Shown in pieces: positions 55,443 to 64,000 of a DNA stretch of 64,000 nucleotides; position 1 is the first letter of the stretch; each line of letters starts with the position of its first letter. A program made the translations under genes and the position numbers. A model generated the notes under the pieces. That model saw only the letters and a program-made list of their open reading frames with translations, searched no databases and was not told the origin of the DNA. This DNA comes from Acytostelium subglobosum LB1 (lineage: Eukaryota; Evosea; Eumycetozoa; Acytosteliales; Acytosteliaceae). Location: assembly GCF_000787575.1 (NCBI RefSeq), contig NW_012236494.1:1-64000 (forward strand), given 5' to 3'.

Positions 55443-57133
55443 TTAGAATAGTTGGACGAGGAATGAAGTTGTACCATCAGAGTGTGTTCGGTTTCCAGCG
55501 GTAGCGATGGCTGCACGACATAGTGGACAGGTCTTCTCGCGCTCGAACCACTGCGAGACGCAGTCCTCGCAAAAGACATGGTCACAGCGCAGTACGATTG
55601 GTGAGACCATCTTCTCCTGACAGATGGCGCAGAGGTCGTCGACGGCGGCCACCTGCTCCTTTGTCGCCTTGTGTCCATAGAGCACCTCGTGCAGGATAAA
55701 GGCACGAGCCGTCTGGAACCATTGCTTGCTGCGCTCCACCAAATGAGTGATCTTGAACGTGAAGTAAAGGCCAACCATCAGTGAGCCCAAGATATGCTCG
55801 CCATCATCGTGCAGCGAGTGGAAGTACTTGGACCAAATTGAGATGGGCAACAAACAACGATACAAATGTGATGTGACTTCAATCACTGTATACAGTTGTG
55901 CTCTTCTCTTGTGTGGAGGCTTGTGACCAATGACAATGACACACAATGCCTTAACAATCATTGTGATGAATCGTACCATGAAGTCTACAAAAGATTGATG
56001 AATGTTAGATGAGGAAGTGATGATCAGACTCGGCATCTGAACACTTACCATTGAGTACAGCAACCCAAAAGGCAGAGTATATATCGATTGGAATACGTGG
56101 GGAGAGCATTATTAGTGATCTCCAAAGCTCGCTTGATCCAAAGAATAAATAGGTAGTAGCAATATTGCTTGAGAGTATCACTATCAACCATGAGAGTACT
56201 CCAACGTTCCTCTTGTCCTGTGATTATGGTGAACAATGTAAGTATGATTGATTTTCGACATGATGTGTCTGATGATACAAGACATACCTGAAGAGCAACT
56301 TGAGTTTTCAGAGCTTGATTGGCTTGAGTAAAGACTGCTTGCTGCCATAAGAACATCAGGATACCTTGACGATGTTTGTATAAGAAGATTACCAAAAGGA
56401 TGATCATGAATGGGTAGCTCTGCTCCAACCATTTGATCACATAGTGCATGTCCAGTCGCGTTGATGAGCCTGTCGTCTGTTGAGTACCATCGTTGAATGT
56501 GTTGTTGTTGATGTTGATGTTGACGTTGTTGTTGGCACCGCCACCGCCGCTAGCTGCCGCTGTGTTGGTCGTGGTGGTTGTTGTTGTATGTAGACCGAGC
56601 TCCAAGTCGGTGTCTATGTTCTGTGATACATTGTTGTTGGACTGGTTTAAGTTGTTGCTGTCTCCATCATCACTGTTAAAGAATGATTGAGTCAAAGAAT
56701 GTCCTCGTTGACTGAGTAGCTGTCCCATTGTAGATGATGGAGATGACAAGAATGAACGATAGAGTGATCCAGATGACGGCCCTGATGAAGTCGACGTCGA
56801 TGTTGTATTCTCTCCATCTGAACTACTACTATTATTATTGTTATTGAATGAAGACATCATATTTACAAGATGATTATTTGTGCTATTTAACATGTTTGAG
56901 CTACCATTCAATATATTATGTGTTGTTGTTGTATGAGTATGAGTATGTGGATGTTGATGTTGATGTGGATGTGGATGTGGATGTACTGTTGAGTATGAGG
57001 GAGTTGTTGTTGTTGTTGTTGATGTTGATGTTGATGATGAAGTCAAAGTAGGTATTAATGAGTTTGTCAATGATCCATTATCATTATCATCATCCTCTTC
57101 ATGATCATTCTGTATTCGTATTGATACCTCCAT
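55443..57133 (-). CDS. RING-finger membrane E3 ubiquitin ligase (RNFT1/2-like)
   Basis: Three exons (57133-56288, 56217-56049 and 55984-55443), 518 residues. A long Ser/Thr/Asn/His low-complexity head (including a HPHPHQHQ-type stretch) is followed by four to six TM segments (YPFMIILLVIFLYKHR, VGVLSWLIVILSSNIATTYL, MIVKALCVIVIG, LGSLMVGLYFTF) and a C-terminal C3HC4 RING: CAICQEKMVSPIVLRCDHVF, C-x2-C, FEREKTCPLC. The order head-TM-RING and the KITHLVERSKQW linker match RNFT1, which acts in ER protein quality control. Junctions are phase 0 and 1 and keep frame. Confidence 0.88.
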
Positions 57134-57391
57134 CAATATATATATATGTATACTATACTATCTTGTAATATATATATATATATTATATGTTTATGATGTG
57201 AATGAATGAAGTAATAATTGATTGTTTGAGTTGAACAAAGTGTGAGTCACCTCATTCCCCATCCCATTTCCCCAAGTTTGAGGTCATGAGGGGTGCCAAC
57301 TTGCACAAAGTAGTTTGTTTGAAAGCAAACAGATATTTCACTCATTCACTCTCTTGATGATAATTATTACAAGTAATAAGTTAAGTAAAGT
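57134..57391. other. Intergenic, 258 bp
   Basis: RNFT leader with an ATATAT tract at 57135-57185, then the 3' flank of the beta-helix gene. Nothing else seen. Confidence 0.5.
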
Positions 57392-59083
57392 TTAATTAAT
57401 ACCATCATATTGGTAATGTGTTGAAGAGGATGATGACGACTCGGCAATGTAGTGAATACTAGTTGTGTTGTCAATTGGTTGATATTGTGTTGTTACATTC
57501 CTTCTTTGATACCTTCGATAGAGTACAAAGATCATTCCAGTTAGTCCAACTGCTCCAACAACAGAACCAAGTACAATTGCAATTATAAAGCCAATCTCAT
57601 CGCCCTTGTCTCCATCGTCATTATCATTATCATAGCACATATTGTTGGCACTGTTACCTGTCACTAGACATGTGTAGTCGTCGTCATTGTCGCCAAACAA
57701 GTGACTGCCATCATCGTCTTGTGTCTGGCAATAGACAAACTTGTTGGTATTCGTGTCGGTGGTGACGTTGTTGAGCGAAAGAGATGACTCGTCGCAGTAG
57801 ATGGATGAGTTGGTTGTTGTTCCAAAGTTGCTGTCCATCGTTACCGAGGACAAGTTGACAGAGATGATCGATTCATCAATGTATATGGCTCCGCCAACAC
57901 TCGCACTATTGTACGATATGTCACAGTCAGAGATGTAGCTAGAGTATGGATTGCTGAAGAATATAGCCCCTCCCTGGTCTGCCGTGTTATAGTAGAATGT
58001 AGTGTTGGTGATGTAGGAGCGAGTATAGTCGGCTAACATTAGCGCACCACCTGTAGTACCGACGTTGTTGGAGAATTCACAGTCAGAGATATCGATCTGG
58101 TTGTTGGAGCGTTCAATGTCCTCGGCCTGTATAACTGGTCCACCAGTGTTGGCAAGGAATGAGCTGTTGGACACTACCACGTCGCAGCTCAGCGAGCGAA
58201 TCAAGCCGGCAGATCGCATGTTTAGGTTGTCGACAAAGGTGATGTTGTTCAATATAAGTTGGTTGGCACAGTAGGCGAAGGAGAGGATGCCAGTGGCACC
58301 AGAGTTGTTGATGAGGGTGACGTTGACAAACTGTGTGCTGTCGTTGGCTGACACAAAGACACCATAGGACAATGCTTGGTTACGCACAAACAACGAGTTG
58401 GAGACGTTGAGTAACGCGCCACGCTCAGTGTTGTAGTATACGGCACCGGATATCTCGGCCACATTACTATCAAACACTGAACCCTTGATGTCCACGATGT
58501 TCTTTAGGGGCACTGTCGAGTCGAGGTAGAGGACTGCGCCACGATCAGCATTGTTGCCAGTGCAGTTGGAATCGATGAATGAGACGTAGGAAGGAGTGAA
58601 CGCTGTGATGACCGAGACCACACCTCCAGAGGAATGGTTACCATTGATAAAGGTAAGGTTGTGCAAGTGTAACTTGGTGCGATCAAACATTAGAGTGTTT
58701 GGAGGCTCCTGGATCGAGGCAAACTGGCCTTGTGACTGCATGTCGATGATTGATTCGCCAGGCGTGCCAACAACTGTGACATTGATGTTGAATATGATCA
58801 AGTTGGTATTGTTTCCAGAGCCGACGTAAGTACCTGGGGCAAGGTATAGGTACAGCTCAGTGGTACTGTTCAACACAACGTTGTATGCAGACAAGGCGGC
58901 AGAGATGTGTGAGCAGGGTGAAGTGTCGTTTCCACATGTGTTGGATACATCGTTTGATGAAGGATCAACATTAAGTGACACTATAACCTGTGCATTTATA
59001 AATGATGTAGTTGAGAATGTCAACAACAATGTACTTATTATTATTATTAATGTTACAGATAATTGATTTCTATTTATATACAT
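57392..59083 (-). CDS. Right-handed beta-helix surface protein with one TM segment
   Basis: Single exon, 563 residues. Signal peptide (LSVTLIIIISTLLLTFSTTS), a parallel beta-helix ectodomain of about 400 residues with many short repeats (GGALMLADYTRSYITNTTF, GGAIFFSNPYSSYISDCDI, GGAIYIDESIISVNLSSVT), one TM (IGFIIAIVLGSVVGAVGLTG) and a basic then Ser/Tyr-rich tail. The GG-A-[IL]-x4 plus S-x-F pattern is that of Pmp-like/pectate-lyase-like folds found in many dictyostelid surface proteins. Many N-x-S/T sites. No enzyme active site was seen, so adhesion or recognition is more likely than polysaccharide cleavage. Confidence 0.78.
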   Translation of the reverse strand: MYINRNQLSVTLIIIISTLLLTFSTTSFINAQVIVSLNVDPSSNDVSNTCGNDTSPCSHISAALSAYNVVLNSTTELYLYLAPGTYVGSGNNTNLIIFNINVTVVGTPGESIIDMQSQGQFASIQEPPNTLMFDRTKLHLHNLTFINGNHSSGGVVSVITAFTPSYVSFIDSNCTGNNADRGAVLYLDSTVPLKNIVDIKGSVFDSNVAEISGAVYYNTERGALLNVSNSLFVRNQALSYGVFVSANDSTQFVNVTLINNSGATGILSFAYCANQLILNNITFVDNLNMRSAGLIRSLSCDVVVSNSSFLANTGGPVIQAEDIERSNNQIDISDCEFSNNVGTTGGALMLADYTRSYITNTTFYYNTADQGGAIFFSNPYSSYISDCDISYNSASVGGAIYIDESIISVNLSSVTMDSNFGTTTNSSIYCDESSLSLNNVTTDTNTNKFVYCQTQDDDGSHLFGDNDDDYTCLVTGNSANNMCYDNDNDDGDKGDEIGFIIAIVLGSVVGAVGLTGMIFVLYRRYQRRNVTTQYQPIDNTTSIHYIAESSSSSSTHYQYDGIN

Positions 59084-59267
59084 TATTATTTGTTGTTGAA
59101 TTGTTATGAGATATTGTAAGTACGAATACGTTGATCTTATTGATAAGCTCTAATACTGTTTCCTCAATCCCTCTAACTCTTCTCCATTCTATGATTGACC
59201 CGATAACGGTCTTTGTAAAGGAACCAATTACCAAACTGGCCGAGATATTTGTGTTGTACACATTCAT
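59070..59267 (-). CDS. Short open frame overlapping the beta-helix gene start
   Basis: 65 codons whose 3' end overlaps the beta-helix start by 14 nt in another frame. Codons are better than chance (TCG GCC AGT, ACC GTT ATC) and it reads ISASLVIGSFTKTVIGSIIE then WRRVRGIEETVLELINKINV, an amphipathic helix-like sequence. The frame ends in Asn/Thr repeats just after a GTACTTAC donor-like site. It might be an upstream ORF in the beta-helix leader, an exon of a small gene or chance. Confidence 0.25.
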   Translation of the reverse strand: MNVYNTNISASLVIGSFTKTVIGSIIEWRRVRGIEETVLELINKINVFVLTISHNNSTTNNNVYK

Positions 59268-59457
59268 CTTTAGAAATATCTGTTCAAGTTAGTTTCGAAA
59301 TCGGTTTCAAATCATCAATGATCCCGCACAATGAATAATCCAAGGATAAGTTCATCACGAGTGAAGGTAGTCAAAAGGAACTATAAGTAGAAGAAGGAAA
59401 GAAACCAGGTTTATGTACATGCTGCAATTGATTGCTCCCAATCAATTAGTCAATCAA

Positions 59458-60877
59458 TCAATCCCAAACTCTATTTGGGAACAAAGTAGGTCCAACTAGT
59501 GTCCAGAAGTAAAGTATGTGGACACACCAACAACTGACAATCTTGACCCAGACTGATACCATTCCAGAGTCGACGTTAAGATTGCCATTGTTGTCAAGAC
59601 CAGAGATAGTGGACCAATTGGTGAGTAGCATACCAATGTACATAGCACCCAAAGCGAATGTTATGTGGAAGAATGAGTAGTTGTAGGCAACTCCATCTTT
59701 CTCATCATCATCCATCTCTGAACCCATGATATGACCCTCTCCATCGTCATCGTCTTGCACCGATGATGAGTTGATTGTTGGTAGGCTTGAGTAACTTGAT
59801 CCAGAATCAGATCTACCAAGTACGTCGTTGGAGTCTGATGCTCTAAAGGCTGAATAACAGACCGAGATGATAGTGAACACAGCACCAATGACTATCTGTG
59901 GTGTCTTTGGGTCGCCAGTCATAGCTGGCTCACTCATTATAGCACTGAATACAAGGTAAGCAGCGTAGAACATAACTACACCCGATTGTAGTAGTCCTGA
60001 TGATGGTCTATGTTCTCTTATCTGTTTGTAACGTAATGAATGAATGATTAGTATTATACCAAAGACGATTATGATCAACTCTCGTTTACCTACCCTTTCA
60101 TTGATAGATAGTACTCCAATGATAAATGATAGAGCCATGTTAAAGACAATGAAGAATTGGTTCAACTGGGATGTCTTGCTCCAAAGGACTAACATAACAA
60201 TTGATAGTGCCAATGCCAATATGATTGATCCGAATGTGAATACGATGAGCAGGACATAGTATCTGTTGGTGATGTGACCTTCGTCCTCCAACTTCTCCAC
60301 CCATCTCTGGTTGATACTGTAGGCAAACTCAATGAGCAGTACCAATTGGATGAGGATAAAGAAGGCGGCACCACCAAGAGATACCCAGCCATAGTATTGG
60401 AAGAATTTGTTTGGTATAAAGAATGATACTACTGATAATGTAGCCAGTGCCAACAGTTTGACAGGCCAGTATCCATCTTGAATGACGGCTCTTGATTCGG
60501 ACGAGCTCTTTACACCAATCAACATCATCGCCAGCAATAAATGATACATTGCCAATGAGAATGTAAGTCTATATACAACCAATGATCCATAACATTCATT
60601 ATCGGAGCGTTCACATAATTTGAAGAAGTCAATATCCTTGAACCATGTTGAAGACCATGAACCAAACACATAAGACAAAGTAGCAGATAACAAGAATACC
60701 AAAAGATATATAACTCTTGTACCAGTACTCTTTCTAATGATTGTTCCGAAACATGAACAACCTTTGTTTGTTTACACAAAGTTAGTTGACAATGTCGTAT
60801 TATTGAATGAATGAATGGATAGAGCATTCCTTACCTGCACAACAGACTAATGTTCCACAAGCTAATATTCCACACAT
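59458..60877 (-). CDS. Serine incorporator (SERINC/TDE1 family)
   Basis: Two exons (60877-60835 and 60761-59458), 448 residues. SERINCs are ten-TM proteins associated with phosphatidylserine and sphingolipid handling, and are lipid scramblases in animals. The start MCGILACGTLVCCAGCSCFG, spanning the intron, is the Cys-rich family head. Family blocks follow: YGSLVVYRLTFSLAMYHLLL, DGYWPVKLLALATLSVVSFF, IPNKFFQYYGWVSLGGAAFF, GVVMFYAAYLVFSAIMSEP, and the C-terminal YNYSFFHITFALGAMYIGML and WVKIVSCWCVHILYFWTLVG. The region between TM8 and TM9 carries a long acidic Ser/Asp loop. The leader contains TGAA repeats. Confidence 0.93.
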
Positions 60878-61297
60878 TTATAGAATATTTGTCAATCAAT
60901 CAATTCCTAATATAACAAGTAATAATAATAAATATATATATTTGTATGGTAAGAGTAGTATGGATGTGAATGAGTAAATTGGCTTCGTGTCAAGGTTGAG
61001 TGTCAACCCTTCTCCCTCAAGCGAATACCCCCACCATATCTTAATTGTTTGGAATTCCAAATTGAAGTTCATGTGCTCATCAAACTTTAATGAGATGGTG
61101 GTGAAAAGGGGGTGTTTGCTTGTTCTCAAGCATCATCAGTTCATTCTTCAAATGAGCCGAAAGGTATAAATACTCGGTCCATGGACAGTTACTGAGCCAA
61201 CAAAGGGTCTTCCAGTCATCAATATACATACACTTACTCATATCATTCAATCAATCAATCTATATATATATATAATACTACTTAGATAGACAGAACA
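60878..61297. other. Divergent promoter region, 420 bp
   Basis: Between SERINC (minus) and BTAF1 (plus). Contains CAATCAATCAATC and a TATATATATATA tract 15-40 bp before the BTAF1 ATG. No gene. Confidence 0.5.
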
Positions 61298-64000
61298 ATG
61301 TCTAGACTTGAAAGATTGTTCACTTTGTTAGAGACTGGTAGTAACCCTGCGATACGTAAAGCTGCTGCACAACAGATTGGTGAAGTGCAAAGGTTACATC
61401 CTCATGATTTACAGTCATTGTTGGATAATCTACATCCTAGATTGTTACATAAGGAATGGGATACACGTGTTGCTGCGGGTCATGCCATTGAAGCCGTAGC
61501 TTCAAACGTCCCTTTATGGACACCTGTTTATCGTAGTGAAGAAGAAGGCAATGGTGGCGAGTCATCTACATTGTCATCATCATTGATCACTGATCAACAG
61601 TTTGATCTACAATTTGACAACTTTGACATTGCAAAGGTGTTGGCTAACGGTAGTCTACTTCTGGCAAGCGGTGGCCAGGAGTTTGAGCCAGATGCTGCAC
61701 CGCCTGGCACCGACCCAAAGGAACTGCTCAAGATACAAAAGAGGAAGATTAAGAAGAAGCTTGGACTGGACGATATCACATCAAATGGGATGGAGCTGAT
61801 CGACGATGACGATCTGCTGGTCAACCCAGTGGTCAAGCAAGAGGCGGCAGACGAGCGCAAGGACATAAGCACAGTGCTCGACACGACAGGAATGAGTGCA
61901 CGCGAGCGCAACAAGGCCAAGCGCAAGGCAAAGACCTCATTGCGCGAGAGCACACAGGCACAACCAACCAAGCGATACAAGGATCTCAACAGCAGCTCGG
62001 ATGCACTACGCAAGTCGACCAAACAACACATAACCGAGCAACCCCAGAACTCTGGTGTCATCGTTCTCGAATCCGTACTCGATGTTGACAAGGCCTACAA
62101 TCAAGACGAGTGGCCATTCACTGCACTCTACGAAGATCTCCTCATTGCCCTGTTCAGGTAAGTACCAGCCAGGGAGCATAATCTAGCACGGACTGTCATT
62201 AACCAAACGATCAATCATACAGTCCACAATGGGAGATGAGACATGGAGCAGCCGTTGGACTTAGAGAACTATTCAGGAAGCATGGCAAAGGTGGTGGCAT
62301 CACAGTATTCACAAAGCCAGAGCTTATCGAAACCATCAACACACTCTGGCTCGAAGACTTTGCCATCAGACTTCTCTGTGTGATTGCCCTGGACAGGTTT
62401 GGTGACTTTGTATCCGATCAGGTATGTCCAATCAATCAATCAATCAATCTCGCAGCCTCACTCACTCACTCACTTAATCAATCAAGGTTGTCGCACCTGT
62501 TAGAGAGACCTGTGCACAGGTACTTGGACTTGTTGTGAAGTTTATGACACCAGAGAGTGTGATGAAGGTGTTGACAGTGTTGTTGCAACTGCAGGAGAAC
62601 AAACAGTGGGAGGTCAGACATGGTGCATTGCTGGGCATCAAGTATTTGTCTGTTGTAAGACTGGATCTTATGTCAATCATTCTACCTCGTATACTTAATG
62701 CTGTCACACGTGGACTGAGTGATCGCGATGATGATGTGAGGGCCACGGCATCCGAGACCTTTCAGCCCTTGGCCAAAGAACTGGTTCAGAATCATCCGGA
62801 TCACATACAGGAGATATTATCCATTCTTTGGGAGATCCTGTTGGAGCTGGACGACCTGGCCGTGTCAACATCGAGCGTGTTGAACCTGCTGGCAGACTTT
62901 TACACGTTCCCCGAGGTGCTGCCTGTCCAATCTGGTGACAACAACAACAACAACATGTCACACTTCCAGACATCACACCTCACTCAGTTGGTGCCTCGTC
63001 TCTACCCATTCTTCCGCCACGCACTGTATAGCGTGCGATTGTCGGCCATACGAACGGTCGAGCGACTCATCACTTCGAGCCCGGTGGTCGACCACAACAC
63101 ACACTGGCTGGTACCCATCCTCTCTGATCTCTTACGATACATCTTCCAAAACATCCTGTTGGAGGAGAGGAAGGACATTGTAGACATCTCACTCAAGACA
63201 TGGCAGCAGCTCGTCAGCAGCTTCAACCCATCCATCCTGCGATCGGCCACACTCTCGCACCTGATACAATGGATCACACTACTCTCCACGCAGCCTGGAA
63301 CACCAATCAACAGCAGTCTCTTGTTGACCACATCATTCTCATCATCGTCCACCTCCACTACCAGCACATCCAACACAAAGATGGAGATTGGCACCGTAAA
63401 GCGTGGACGTCTATCCAAGCAACAGCAACAGGCCAATGAAGCTGGTGCACGCATTGTCAAGGAGAGTTACCTGTCCACCAGGTCCAAGGTCATTGGTGCA
63501 TCGGCCATCGGCATGATTATCAAGACATGGCCATCCGAGTACATCCAAGAGATACAAGGACTATTCTCCAACATGATCCAGTCGACCTCGGCAATCCAAC
63601 AACATTTGGCATCACTCATACTCTCTGAATCATACATCAACAACAACAACAACAACGATTGCAAGACGACAGTGAACAGTGGTGTCCCTTTGACAGAACC
63701 AATGATCCAGGCATTGACTGCCGCGCTGGATGTGGCCGACCCCACATGGTACTACTACGAGACCGACACGATCATCAAGAGCAAGTTGGCGGCCGACGCC
63801 AAGGTCTTGTCTCAAAGCATATGCAACACTGGCATTGACTTTCGCGTGGAACTGCTCATGCAGTTGAGCAAGGATACGACACCACCCGATCAGATACTGC
63901 CCATGTCGTTGGAGCTCGTGTCAAACGTGTACACATACTGCATTGAGAACATCAAGAACCTGATCCCCACCAGTGTCAAGTCGGGCCTGATCGATCAACT
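61298..64000 (+). CDS. btaf1: BTAF1/Mot1, TBP-removing Swi2/Snf2 ATPase (front part only)
   Basis: Three exons in view (61298-62157, 62223-62421 and 62487 past the window edge); the ATPase end lies outside. Mot1/BTAF1 uses ATP to strip TBP from DNA. The head MSRLERLFTLLETGSNPAIR and AAAQQIGEVQRLHPHDLQSL form the first HEAT repeats; WDTRVAAGHAIEAVASNVP is family-specific, and LLASGGQEFEP plus a Lys-rich stretch follow. Exons 2-3 give WEMRHGAAVGLRELFRKHG, VREACA-like VRETCAQVLGLV, and QWEVRHGALLGIKYLS, the conserved HEAT array that clasps TBP. Asn and Ser/Thr tracts interrupt loops. The intron before exon 3 contains CAAT repeats in sense. No break was seen. Confidence 0.95.

Noticed and set aside
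1-64000. tRNA genes, CRISPR arrays, retroelements
   Set aside because: No convincing tRNA B-box with cloverleaf, no spaced repeat array, and no reverse transcriptase, integrase or transposase frame was found.

Overview
This 64 kb window is from a dictyostelid social amoeba (Amoebozoa). The evidence is very dense genes, short introns (mostly 55-130 nt, GTAAG or GTATG donors), AT-rich non-coding DNA full of TGAT/CAAT tetranucleotide repeats, poly-Asn/Gln/Ser tracts, and family content such as IPT/TIG-EGF membrane proteins, CH-RasGEF and NRTEGCT-type ankyrin proteins. Codons favour C or G at third positions far more than in Dictyostelium discoideum, so a more GC-rich relative is likely; the species cannot be fixed from this sequence. 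Four N positions (72, 365, 33469, 33484) show that it is a draft assembly.

Layout. 1-5 kb: an edge-truncated secreted-type gene, a possible small secreted peptide, an AlkB-type dioxygenase, an Ap4A phosphorylase and an armadillo-like anchored protein. 5-13 kb: ether-lipid synthase AGPS, an LRR/IPT/EGF surface protein, a poly-Q membrane protein and signal peptidase subunit SPCS1. 13-16.5 kb: an ankyrin gene lying head-to-head against a broken Crinkler-family relic; this is the most unusual locus. 16.5-25.5 kb: mannose-6-phosphate isomerase, a long coiled-coil protein, a small secreted BP74-like protein, a GC-rich island and a ubiquitin protease. 26-33 kb: ribosomal protein L8, a JTB-like membrane protein, a ZNF207/BuGZ homologue and an ABC1/ADCK2-type kinase. 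33-34.5 kb: gene-poor. 34.5-50.7 kb: CH-RasGEF, an LRR protein, a second ankyrin gene, an AFG2B-type AAA ATPase, a membrane protein with a zinc ribbon, mitochondrial ribosomal protein L27, a GST and an ankyrin-PH protein. 51-64 kb: DPH7, acyl-CoA oxidase, TRAPPC1, an RNFT-type RING E3, a beta-helix surface protein, SERINC and the front of BTAF1/Mot1.

Most genes are housekeeping and do not form a pathway cluster. Two themes recur. Peroxisomal lipid work is represented by AGPS (C-terminal PKL) and acyl-CoA oxidase (N-terminal PTS2 split by an intron). The secretory and endomembrane system is represented by SPCS1, TRAPPC1, SERINC, RNFT and several surface proteins. Many genes have a very short first coding exon, down to the bare ATG in SPCS1. 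Introns and leaders carry (CAAT)n mostly on the sense strand.

Exon models were built by hand from splice signals, frame continuity and family knowledge; no database search was run. Coordinates of multi-exon genes are outer limits, with exons listed in the evidence.
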